A stretch of DNA of 6,613 nucleotides from Belnapia sp. (lineage in GTDB: Bacteria > Pseudomonadota > Alphaproteobacteria > Acetobacterales > Acetobacteraceae), in assembly GCA_028291445.1 (NCBI GenBank), contig JAQGIA010000325.1, positions 1-6,613 of the forward strand. Direction: 5' to 3'. A model generated the notes under the pieces. The model was given only the letters and a program-made list of their open reading frames with translations, was not told where the DNA came from and made no database searches. The first letter of the stretch is position 1, and each line of letters begins with the position of its first letter. The position numbers were made by a program, and so were the translations under genes. This document shows positions 1 through 5,775 of the stretch, piece after piece.

Positions 1-30
1 CGCCGCCATGATGAGGAGCGAGGTTTTCAT
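1..30 (-). CDS. N-terminal fragment of a gene downstream of purS, probably purQ (FGAM synthetase glutaminase subunit)
   Basis: An ATG at 30-28 on the minus strand opens a frame that runs off the window edge after ten codons (MKTSLLIMAA). It starts 15 bp after the purS stop, in the same direction, as expected for the next gene of an operon. In organisms with a separate PurS, the next gene is usually purQ, whose class I glutamine amidotransferase domain supplies ammonia to PurL. The short hydrophobic strand after Met-Lys fits the first beta strand of PurQ. However, the usual PGxN motif comes just after this stretch and is outside the window. The assignment therefore rests on gene order, not on a diagnostic motif. 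Confidence 0.45.
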   Translation of the reverse strand, partial: MKTSLLIMAA

Positions 31-45
31 CACCGCCGGCCTGCC

Positions 46-285
46 TCAGGCAAGCGTCACCGAGAAGCTCTCGATCACGCCATTCGCCAGCAGCTTCCGC
101 GCCATGGCCTCGGCGGCCGCCTGGGCCTTGGCCGGGTCGGTCTCCGCCAGTTCCAGCTCGATCACCTTGCCGGCCCGGACCTCGCCGACGCCCTCGAAGC
201 CGAGCCCGGCCAGGGCATGGCCGATGGCCTTGCCCTGCGGGTCCAGCACGCCGGCCTTCGGCATGACGGTGACGCGCGCCTTCAT
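46..285 (-). CDS. purS: Phosphoribosylformylglycinamidine synthase subunit PurS
   Basis: This 79-residue protein matches the PurS family in length and pattern. It opens with a beta strand (MKARVTVMPK), followed by GVLDPQGKAI, the GFEGVGEVRAGK turn and strand, an ELELAETDP segment, an Ala-rich helix and a C-terminal IESFSVTL strand. PurS is the small structural subunit that bridges PurL and PurQ in the cytosolic FGAM synthetase complex, which converts FGAR, glutamine and ATP to FGAM in purine synthesis. A GGAGG Shine-Dalgarno (complement of 291-295) lies 5 nt before the ATG and supports this start. The gene lies 64 bp downstream of purC on the same strand, so co-transcription is likely. Confidence 0.93.
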   Translation of the reverse strand: MKARVTVMPKAGVLDPQGKAIGHALAGLGFEGVGEVRAGKVIELELAETDPAKAQAAAEAMARKLLANGVIESFSVTLA

Positions 286-349
286 GGGACCCTCCGATTC
301 ACGCCTTCGGTGCTCCGCTTCGCGTCCGCCCTGCGGCGATCGGCGAGGA

Positions 350-1114
350 TCATTGCATCATCTCCGGTCCCTTGAGATCGCGCACCCCCGCCTCGGGCAG
401 GATGCCGAGCCGGCGGGCCACTTCCTGATAGCCTTCCTCGACCTTGCCGAGATCCCGGCGGAAGCGGTCCTTGTCCATCTTCTCGCCGGTCTTGCTGTCC
501 CAAAGCCGGCAATTATCCGGGCTGATCTCATCCGCCAGGACGATCCGCATCTCCTCGTTCTCGTACAGCCGGCCGAATTCCAGCTTGAAGTCGACCAGGG
601 TGATGCCGACGCCGAGCAGCAGGCCGGTGAGGAAGTCGTTCACCCTGAGGGTGAGCGCGACGATATCGTCCAGGTCCTGGGTCGCCGCCCAGCCGAAGGC
701 GGTGATGTGCTCCTCGCAGACCAGCGGGTCGTTCAGCGCCTCGTTCTTGTAATAATATTCGATGATCGAGCGCGGCAGCCGGGTCCCCTCGGCGATGCCG
801 AGCCGGGTCGAGAGGCTGCCGGCGGCCACGTTGCGGACCACGATCATCAGCGGGATGATCTCCACCTCGCGGATCAATTGCTCGCGCATGTTCAGCCGCC
901 GGATGAAATGGGTCGGCACGCCGATCTCCATCAGCCGGGTCATCAGGTATTCGCTGATGCGGTTGTTCAGCACGCCCTTGCCGGTGATGATGCCCTTCTT
1001 CTGGGCATTGTTCGAGGAAGCGTCATCCTTGAAGTACTGCACCAGCGTCCCGGGCTCGGGGCCTTCGAACAGGATCTTGGCCTTGCCCTCGAAAAGCTGA
1101 CGGCGTCGCGCCAT
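350..1114 (-). CDS. purC: Phosphoribosylaminoimidazole-succinocarboxamide synthase (SAICAR synthetase)
   Basis: PurC joins CAIR and aspartate with ATP hydrolysis to give SAICAR in de novo purine synthesis in the cytosol. The 254-residue product has the usual length. Visible landmarks are LFEGKAK at residues 7-13 (the nucleotide-binding N-terminal strand-turn), [11 protein letters not shown] near 46-56, the first family signature around 87-100 ([14 protein letters not shown]), the second signature LVDFKLEFG at 173-181, [12 protein letters not shown] at 195-206 and KMDKDRFR at 212-219. The open frame continues upstream to 1603 without a stop. MARRRQLF was chosen as the start because family members begin here and an AAGAAGGA ribosome site (complement of 1126-1133) lies 11 nt upstream. 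Residue 90 is Met where the signature normally has Glu. The gene heads the purC-purS-(purQ) cluster. Confidence 0.96.
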   Translation of the reverse strand: MARRRQLFEGKAKILFEGPEPGTLVQYFKDDASSNNAQKKGIITGKGVLNNRISEYLMTRLMEIGVPTHFIRRLNMREQLIREVEIIPLMIVVRNVAAGSLSTRLGIAEGTRLPRSIIEYYYKNEALNDPLVCEEHITAFGWAATQDLDDIVALTLRVNDFLTGLLLGVGITLVDFKLEFGRLYENEEMRIVLADEISPDNCRLWDSKTGEKMDKDRFRRDLGKVEEGYQEVARRLGILPEAGVRDLKGPEMMQ

Positions 1115-1310
1115 GGTGTGGAGTATCCTTCTTTCGGCGACTTCCCGCAGGCGGCACCCATGCCGGACCACGGAGCGGTCCGGCTGTTCCGGGTGCTCCG
1201 GCGCCTGGGGTATAGCAAGGGGTTGCGGTGACCGCCACGGCCCCCCGGCAAATGGTCTGCTGGATGGCCCCGGGGTAGCCCCTGGGATGGCCCATCGGGT
1301 GACCGGCGGC
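1115..1310 (-). other. Intergenic leader between the NRDE gene and purC, probably carrying the purC promoter
   Basis: This 196-bp gap separates two same-strand genes and should hold the purC promoter unless the genes are co-transcribed. A TATACC hexamer on the minus strand (1209-1214) is the most -10-like sequence, but no convincing -35 element lies 16-18 bp upstream, so it is only a weak candidate. The purC ribosome site is at 1126-1133. A GC-rich hairpin at 1268-1286 lies just after the NRDE stop. I see no small gene and no recognisable riboswitch here. Confidence 0.3.
1268..1286 (-). terminator. GC-rich hairpin downstream of the NRDE gene, possible weak terminator
   Basis: The inverted repeat has three C-G pairs, one mismatch, then GGGG pairing with CCCC around a 3-nt loop (1276-1278). 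It begins 25 bp after the NRDE stop codon in the direction of transcription. There is no U-rich tract after it on the minus strand, so it does not qualify as a canonical intrinsic terminator. It could be a Rho-associated pause or mRNA-end structure, or chance pairing in GC-rich DNA. A GGGCCATCC direct repeat flanks it on both sides. Confidence 0.2.
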
Positions 1311-2063
1311 TCAGCCCGGCGGCCAGACGACCGGCAGGAAGGGTGCTGCCCCGGCCGGACCGGCGGCGAAGCGCCAGTCGAGCGTTCCGTCCCGGCCGAC
1401 CGCCAGCAGGCTGGCGCAGACGGTGCCGAACCCGCCGGTCGGCGGCACCCGCAGCGCCTCGGCCAGGCTGCCGGGATGGCTGTCATCGGCCAGCAATTCA
1501 GCCCAGGCGGCCCAGTCGTCCCGGTCCGGCCGCGGTGCCGGGGCGGCGCGGAAGCGCGGCAGGTGCCGGGCGGTGCGCGGGCTGGCGAGGTCGTTCGGGT
1601 CATGCGCGGTGATCATGTGCAGCCCGGCGCCCAGCGGCTGCGCCACCGCCCGGCCCTGGCCACTTTTTTGACCGGTCCCGCGGAGAAACCAGGCGCCGTG
1701 GCGGTCGGCCAGCACCAGGTTGAAGGGCCGCCACGCGCTGGCCGGCAGGGCGGCGATGCTGGTGGCCCCCTCGCTGGCCCCGCCGGCCGCCAGGGCCAGC
1801 AGGGGTAATTCGCCGCGCGACCGCAGGCCGGGGGCGGGACCCAGGCTGCCCGGCCGGTTCAGCACCATGGCGACCGCGCCGGCCCGGCTCGCCGCCATCC
1901 AAGTGCCCCCGGCGGTGCGGTCGCGTCCGCCGACCACGCCGGGATGGTCCGGCCACCAGGCGCCCGGCGGGTCCCAGGCGCGGTCCAGCCGTTCGTCCCG
2001 GTTGGCGGCGATCAGGATGGGGAAGGCATGGCCGGGGCGGTGCAGCAGGATGACGGTACACAT
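1311..2063 (-). CDS. NRDE/TANGO2 family protein
   Basis: This 250-residue protein carries the family hallmarks in order: the N-terminal MCTVILL with Cys2, the name-giving ANRDE motif at 20-24, [11 protein letters not shown] at 45-55, RSRGELP at 81-87, FNLVLAD at 114-120, [15 protein letters not shown] at about 149-163, and a C-terminal [12 protein letters not shown] strand at 211-222. The family includes animal TANGO2, which has been linked to heme handling and mitochondrial metabolism. The fold resembles N-terminal nucleophile hydrolases, which would make Cys2 the candidate nucleophile. The role of bacterial members is not established. The start was set at MCTV, not 12 codons upstream, because the family begins with Met-Cys. 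No strong Shine-Dalgarno precedes it. It is divergent from the RTX gene and lies upstream of purC on the same strand, with no obvious functional tie to either. Confidence 0.9.
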   Translation of the reverse strand: MCTVILLHRPGHAFPILIAANRDERLDRAWDPPGAWWPDHPGVVGGRDRTAGGTWMAASRAGAVAMVLNRPGSLGPAPGLRSRGELPLLALAAGGASEGATSIAALPASAWRPFNLVLADRHGAWFLRGTGQKSGQGRAVAQPLGAGLHMITAHDPNDLASPRTARHLPRFRAAPAPRPDRDDWAAWAELLADDSHPGSLAEALRVPPTGGFGTVCASLLAVGRDGTLDWRFAAGPAGAAPFLPVVWPPG

Positions 2064-2188
2064 CCGTCGCGGATAGCATGGGAGGGCGGCCGATGGCATG
2101 GCCCCCGCCGCCGCCCCGGATCCGCCGCGGCAGCTACGCTTCCTTTACCCGGAGCCGGCATCCTCCACCGTCCGAGGACAGGACCAGG
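2064..2188. promoter_or_regulatory. Divergent intergenic region between the NRDE and RTX genes
   Basis: This stretch must carry or adjoin the promoters for the leftward NRDE gene and the rightward RTX gene, because the two genes point away from each other. I found no sequence resembling a good sigma-70 -35/-10 pair on either strand. The region is very GC-rich, including a run of GCC-like triplets at 2100-2116. The assignment as regulatory rests on gene arrangement only. Confidence 0.3.
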
Positions 2189-2269
2189 ATGGCCATGCCC
2201 GAATGCCTTGCCACCCGACCGGTGCCGCCGTGCCGAGCCCCGCTTACCACCCAGGATTTGCTGTCCTGA
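2189..2269 (+). CDS. Possible 26-residue leader ORF overlapping the RTX start
   Basis: An ATG at 2189 follows two purine-rich ribosome sites, GAGGA (2174-2178) and AGGA (2180-2183, 5 nt before the ATG). The frame runs 26 codons and stops with TGA at 2267-2269. That stop shares its A with the ATG of the RTX gene (TGATG), an arrangement typical of translational coupling. The predicted peptide (MAMPECLATRP at its start, then Pro/Cys-rich) has no recognisable domain, transmembrane segment or run of a single regulatory amino acid. It could be a genuine leader peptide that feeds ribosomes to the RTX start, which has only a poorly spaced site of its own. It could equally be a chance ORF, since a longer reading of this frame extends upstream to 2078. 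Confidence 0.35.
   Translation: MAMPECLATRPVPPCRAPLTTQDLLS
2252..2268 (+). promoter_or_regulatory. Inverted repeat that could mask the RTX ribosome-binding site
   Basis: CAGGA at 2252-2256 and TCCTG at 2264-2268 are perfect inverse complements with a 7-nt loop. The repeat ends directly against the ATG at 2269. AGGA (2253-2256) is the only Shine-Dalgarno-like sequence close to that start and sits 12 nt away, which is longer than usual. Folding of this 5-bp stem in mRNA would occlude it. A stem this short may be chance; its placement is what makes it notable. Confidence 0.3.
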
Positions 2270-5200
2270 TGAGCGTCGCACCCGTCATCCTTGGTGTCCG
2301 CAACGACACCGGGACCCCCGGCGACGGCATCACCGCCGATACCGCGCCGATCCTCCATGGCACCGCCGCGCCGCTGGACATGGTCGAGCTCATGCTGGGC
2401 CCGGTGCGGATCGGCATCACCGTCGCCGATGCCAATGGCCATTGGGAGACCCTGGCCAATGTCATCGGCGAGGCCAGCGCGAGCATCGTCGCCCGCACGA
2501 CCGGCGGCGACAGCGCGGCCTTCCGCCTGGTGGTGGATCAGACCGCGCCTGCGCTCCCGCTGCTCACCGGCTATGCCGGGGACACCACCGGCGACCGGTC
2601 CCAGCCCATTTGGCAGACCGCCGATACCACGCCCGGCATCGCCGGCATCGCCGAGCCCGGCACCATCATCCGCGCCTATGACGGCACCACCCTGCTGGCC
2701 AGCACCGTCGCCGCGCTGAACGGCGCCTGGATGCTGGACCTCGGGACCCGCAGCCTCGGCCAATTCTACGCCATCGGCATCGAGTCCGAGGATGGCGCCG
2801 GCAATGTCTCGACCCGCGCCATGCTCAACCTGCGCGTCGGCGAGACGACGATTCCCGTCATCACCGCGGTGCAGGGGCCGGGTCCGGGCAATTACCCGAA
2901 CGGCACGGCGCTCGACTTCACCGTTCAGTTCAACAAGCCCATGGTGATCGGCATCCCGTCCGGCGGGGTCGGCCCGGTGCTGGAGGTGCTGGCCGGCGAC
3001 CAGATCCTTTACGCCACCTACCAATCGAGCCCGGCGCTCCACCGGCTGACCTTCCGGCTGGTGCTGCCGCCCGGCGTCAGCGACCAGGACGGCATCGCCC
3101 TCGGCCGGCTGCTGGCCAATGGCGGGACGCTGACCGATACCTCGAACAATGCGGTGGCCGGCGGGCTGGCCGGGGTGCCGGACCTCTCCGCCGTGCTGGT
3201 GGCGGCCGACCTGACCCCGCCGGCGCTGAGCGGCATCATCGCCCCAGCGGCCGGCAATTACCTCGCCGGCTCGACGCTGGTCTTCACCCTGGCCTTCTCC
3301 GAGGCCGTGCAATTGCTGGAGGATGGCGGCGCCGGCCCGGTGCTGGAGGTGCTGATCGGCGGCACCACCTGGCTGGCCACCTACCAGGGGCAGCCGGCGG
3401 CGAACCGCCTGGCCTTCGCCCTGGTGGTGCAGGCCGATACGGTGGGGCAGGCGGGGATCGCCCTCGGCCGGCTGCTGGCCAATGGCGCCAGCGTCACCGA
3501 TGCCGCGGGCAATGCCTGGAATGCTGCGCTGGGCACCCTGCCCAATCTTTCGGCCGTGCTGGTGCAGGCGGATCTGACGCCGCCCTCGGTCACCGCCATC
3601 GGCCTCGAGCATCCCGGCCCGGTCGGCATCGGCGGTTCCATCATCGTCGTCATGCATTTCAGCGAAGCGGTGATGGTCGCGCCGGGCGGCACCCAGCCGA
3701 TATTGCGCCTGTCGATCGACGGGACGGAGGTTTCGGCGGCGCTGCTGCCCGGCACCGATCCCGCGGTGCTGCGCTTCGGCCTGCTGGTGCCGCAGGGGAT
3801 GGTCGCCACCGGCATCGCCATCCTCGGCCTCAGCGACCCGGCCGGTGCCATCACCGACCTGGTCGGCGCGGCAAGGGCCAGTGGGTTGCCGGCGCCGACC
3901 GGCCTTGCGGCGCTGGTGGTGGATGGGGTGGCGCCGGTCGCCGGCCTCGTCACCCCCACGCCGGGCCGTTTCAGCCCCGGGGAGGTGATCCGGCTCAGCC
4001 TCGCCACCACCGAGGCCGTGCATCTGGCGGATGGGCTGGAAATGCCCGGGCTGGTGCTGGACATCGACGGCATGCCGCGGACCGCGATCTACGACCCGGC
4101 CCATAGCACGCCGACCAGCCTGTCCTTCTCGCTGGTGGTGCAGACCGGCGACCTGGCCCGGGGCGGCATCGGCATCCTGGGCCTCGATGACCCCGAATCC
4201 CGGCTGCAGGACCAGGCGGGCAATCATTTGGCCTTCATGCCGCCCGCCGGCCTGCTCGGCATCGGCGTCTGGCCGGCCGACAGGACCGACCCCAGCATCC
4301 AGGCGGTGGAGGGCCCCGGACCCGGCGCCCCGCTGGATTTCACGCTGACCTTCTCGGAAGCGGTCACCACCGACCCGGATGCCCCGCCCAGCCTGACGGT
4401 GCTGGTTGATGGCCATGCGATGGTCGCCAGCTTCGCCGGGGCGCCGACATCGTCGACGCTGGCCTTCCACCTCGACCTGCCGGATGGAACGCCGGCGCCG
4501 GGCAGCATTGAATTGGGCAGCCTTGCCGGCGGCGAGGTGGTGGATGAGGTGGGCAATGCCTGGCCCGGCACCGATGCCGCCGGGGCGGGCTGGCATTACC
4601 GGCTGACCCAGGATGGGTTCGTCGCCGGCGGTCCCGGCGACGATACCTATTACGTCGATGGCCAGGCCGATGTGGTGGGCGAGAATGCCGGCGAGGGCAA
4701 CGACGGCATCGTCAGCACCGGCAGCACCTACCTCTTCGCCAATATCGAGTCGTTGACCCTGGCCGGCAGCGCGATGTTCGGTGTCGGCAATGAATTGGCC
4801 AATCGGCTGGTCGGCAATGCGGCCGGCAACCTGCTGATCGGCATGGCGGGCGGCGATACCATGCTCGGCATGGCTGGCGACGATACGCTCCACGGCGAAG
4901 CCGGCGACGACAAGCTGGTCGGCGGCGCCGGCAACGACTACCTGATCGCCGGCGACGGCAACGACGCGCTCTCCGGCGGCGACGACACCGATGTGCTCTA
5001 CGGCGAGGCCGGCAACGACAACATGGATGGCGGCGCGGCTCTCGACTACCTGTTCGGCGGCACCGGCGACGACACACTGAATGGCGGCAGCGGCCCCGAT
5101 CAGCTCTACGGCGAGGCCGGCGACGACAGCCTGACCGGCGGGCCGGATTTCGTCTTCGATCTGCTGGTCGGCGGCGATGGCCGCGACACGCTGGACGGCG

Positions 5201-5748
5201 CCAGCGGCTTCGGCGACTTCGACTACCTCTACGGCGGCGCGGGTGACGATACCTTCCGCGTCGACACGCCCGCCGACCTGGTCTTCGAATTCGCCAGCGA
5301 GGGTTATGACACCGTCTTCGCCGACATCATCGGCAGCGGCTACTATCTCTATGCCGAGATCGAGGCGCTGGTGCTGCTCGGCACCACGCCCTTCGGCGTC
5401 GGCAATGCGCTGGACAATGTGCTGACCGGCAGCGGCACGACGAATTGGCTGCTCGGCGGCGCGGGCGACGACACCATCGACGGCAAGGGCGGCGACGACG
5501 TGCTGTTCGGCGAGGCCGGGGCGGATAGCTTCGTCTTCGAGGCCGGCGGCGGCGCCGATATCATCGGGGATTTCACCCCGGGCATCGACCACATCCGGTT
5601 CAGCGGCTTCACCAGCTTTGCCCAGGTGCTGGCGGCGACCACGGATTACGGCGGAACCGCGTTCATCGATCTCGGCCAGGGCGACAGCGTCACCCTGCAG
5701 GGCGTCGCCAAGACAGCGCTGGGGGCGGGAGATTTTTTCTTCGGCTGA
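2269..5748 (+). CDS. Large Ig-like repeat/RTX protein, predicted type I secretion substrate
   Basis: The 1159-residue product is modular. Residues 4-94 and 95-196 are two Ig-like domains of the kind found in bacterial adhesins (TADTAPILHGTA, AEPGTIIRAYDG, LNGAWMLDL motifs). Residues 197-783 are five tandem Ig-like repeats sharing the pattern LxFTxxFSEAV, then DG or GG, then an LxFxLVV strand, a G-I-LG turn and DxxGN. Residues 787-1085 hold RTX repeats (GGxGxDxL), which bind Ca2+ and fold outside the cell. Residues 1086-1159 form a tail with DSFVFEAGGGADIIGDF and a DFFFG end, as in type I secretion signals. There is no N-terminal Sec signal. No catalytic domain is recognisable, so an adhesin, matrix or surface-layer role is inferred. 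The start was chosen because the first Ig domain begins right there. In-frame ATG 2203 and GTG 2230 would add 22 or 13 residues. No exporter genes are nearby. Confidence 0.88.
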   Translation: MSVAPVILGVRNDTGTPGDGITADTAPILHGTAAPLDMVELMLGPVRIGITVADANGHWETLANVIGEASASIVARTTGGDSAAFRLVVDQTAPALPLLTGYAGDTTGDRSQPIWQTADTTPGIAGIAEPGTIIRAYDGTTLLASTVAALNGAWMLDLGTRSLGQFYAIGIESEDGAGNVSTRAMLNLRVGETTIPVITAVQGPGPGNYPNGTALDFTVQFNKPMVIGIPSGGVGPVLEVLAGDQILYATYQSSPALHRLTFRLVLPPGVSDQDGIALGRLLANGGTLTDTSNNAVAGGLAGVPDLSAVLVAADLTPPALSGIIAPAAGNYLAGSTLVFTLAFSEAVQLLEDGGAGPVLEVLIGGTTWLATYQGQPAANRLAFALVVQADTVGQAGIALGRLLANGASVTDAAGNAWNAALGTLPNLSAVLVQADLTPPSVTAIGLEHPGPVGIGGSIIVVMHFSEAVMVAPGGTQPILRLSIDGTEVSAALLPGTDPAVLRFGLLVPQGMVATGIAILGLSDPAGAITDLVGAARASGLPAPTGLAALVVDGVAPVAGLVTPTPGRFSPGEVIRLSLATTEAVHLADGLEMPGLVLDIDGMPRTAIYDPAHSTPTSLSFSLVVQTGDLARGGIGILGLDDPESRLQDQAGNHLAFMPPAGLLGIGVWPADRTDPSIQAVEGPGPGAPLDFTLTFSEAVTTDPDAPPSLTVLVDGHAMVASFAGAPTSSTLAFHLDLPDGTPAPGSIELGSLAGGEVVDEVGNAWPGTDAAGAGWHYRLTQDGFVAGGPGDDTYYVDGQADVVGENAGEGNDGIVSTGSTYLFANIESLTLAGSAMFGVGNELANRLVGNAAGNLLIGMAGGDTMLGMAGDDTLHGEAGDDKLVGGAGNDYLIAGDGNDALSGGDDTDVLYGEAGNDNMDGGAALDYLFGGTGDDTLNGGSGPDQLYGEAGDDSLTGGPDFVFDLLVGGDGRDTLDGASGFGDFDYLYGGAGDDTFRVDTPADLVFEFASEGYDTVFADIIGSGYYLYAEIEALVLLGTTPFGVGNALDNVLTGSGTTNWLLGGAGDDTIDGKGGDDVLFGEAGADSFVFEAGGGADIIGDFTPGIDHIRFSGFTSFAQVLAATTDYGGTAFIDLGQGDSVTLQGVAKTALGAGDFFFG
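2857..4617 (+). repeat. Five tandem Ig-like repeats within the RTX protein
   Basis: Repeat units start near nucleotides 2857, 3226, 3589, 3940 and 4297 (residues 197, 320, 441, 558 and 677) and are 107-123 codons long. Each has an opening strand, a PG-type turn, LDFTVQF or VFTLAFSEAV-like strands, an LVLDIDG- or LEVLIGG-like segment, LTFRLVL or LSFSLVV-like strands, a GIALG or GILGL turn, DxxGN, and a linker ending DLTPP, GVAPV or RTDPS. Units 1 and 2 are the most alike, including long identical DNA stretches. Units 3 to 5 are more diverged, and unit 5 is the shortest. Similar repeats are common in long bacterial surface and RTX proteins. Confidence 0.85.
4627..5523 (+). repeat. RTX calcium-binding nonapeptide region with a duplicated larger module
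   Basis: Roughly 13 tandem nonapeptides of the GGxGxDxLx type lie between 4807 and 5256 (for example MAGDDTLHG, EAGDDKLVG, GTGDDTLNG), and about three more at 5443-5523. At DNA level this gives a 27-bp period; a 19-nt identical stretch recurs at 4995-5013 and 5103-5121, exactly four periods apart. Two larger modules, at about 4627-4840 and 5233-5460, share GDDTYYVD/GDDTFRVD, then DxVxExxxEGxD, a Y-x-A-x-IExLxL segment and GVGNxLxNxLxG. This module is common in alphaproteobacterial RTX proteins. The Asp and Gly positions expected to coordinate Ca2+ are mostly intact. Confidence 0.9.
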
Positions 5749-5775
5749 GGGCGCTCAGTTGCGCGGCAGCCGCGC
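5742..5775. terminator. Paired hairpins at the RTX/aroC convergent junction, possible bidirectional transcription end
   Basis: CTGAG (5745-5749) and CTCAG (5754-5758) form a perfect stem with a GGCG loop, extendable to 5742-5761 with G-U pairs in plus-strand RNA. This stem contains the TGA stop of the RTX gene on one side and the complement of the aroC stop on the other. Next to it, GCGCGG (5761-5766) pairs with CCGCGC (5770-5775) around CAG. Neither hairpin is followed by a U tract on its downstream side: the six-T run at 5732-5737 lies before the stem on the plus strand. This is therefore not a standard intrinsic terminator, but only 6 bp separate the two genes and some end signal is expected here. 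Confidence 0.3.

Noticed and set aside
8..1231. A 407-codon plus-strand open frame across purS and purC
   Set aside because: It is antisense to two unmistakable genes, and its translation resembles no protein family.
1115..1603. N-terminal extension of the purC frame up to 1603
   Set aside because: The extension is Pro/Arg/Gly-rich, overlaps the NRDE gene out of frame and precedes the conserved family start MARRRQLF, which has its own ribosome site.
2064..2099. Upstream start of the NRDE frame at 2099
   Set aside because: It would add 12 residues before the conserved Met-Cys start. Family members place Cys at position 2.
2098..2268. Longer N-terminus of the RTX protein starting at the in-frame codon 2098
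   Set aside because: The added segment is Pro/Ala/Arg-rich without signal-peptide features, no good ribosome site precedes it, and the Ig-like domain begins right after the ATG at 2269.
4807..5256. 27-bp periodic DNA considered as a CRISPR-like or minisatellite array
   Set aside because: The period is the nine-residue RTX motif in frame, with no conserved repeat plus unique spacer structure.
2134..5592. A 1152-codon open frame on the minus strand, antisense to nearly the whole RTX gene
   Set aside because: It mirrors the RTX frame with third positions aligned. In a GC-rich gene that almost never uses TTA, CTA or TCA codons, the antisense frame stays open by default. Its translation is low-complexity Ala/Gly/His/Arg/Gln sequence with no domain, while the plus strand has clear Ig and RTX domains.
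5706..5737. Intrinsic terminator inside the end of the RTX gene, with the six-T run as its U tract
   Set aside because: The only stem I could pair before the T run is CGCC (5706-5709) with GGCG (5725-5728). It has a long loop and four more bases before the T run, too weak for a real terminator. The Ts are Phe codons.
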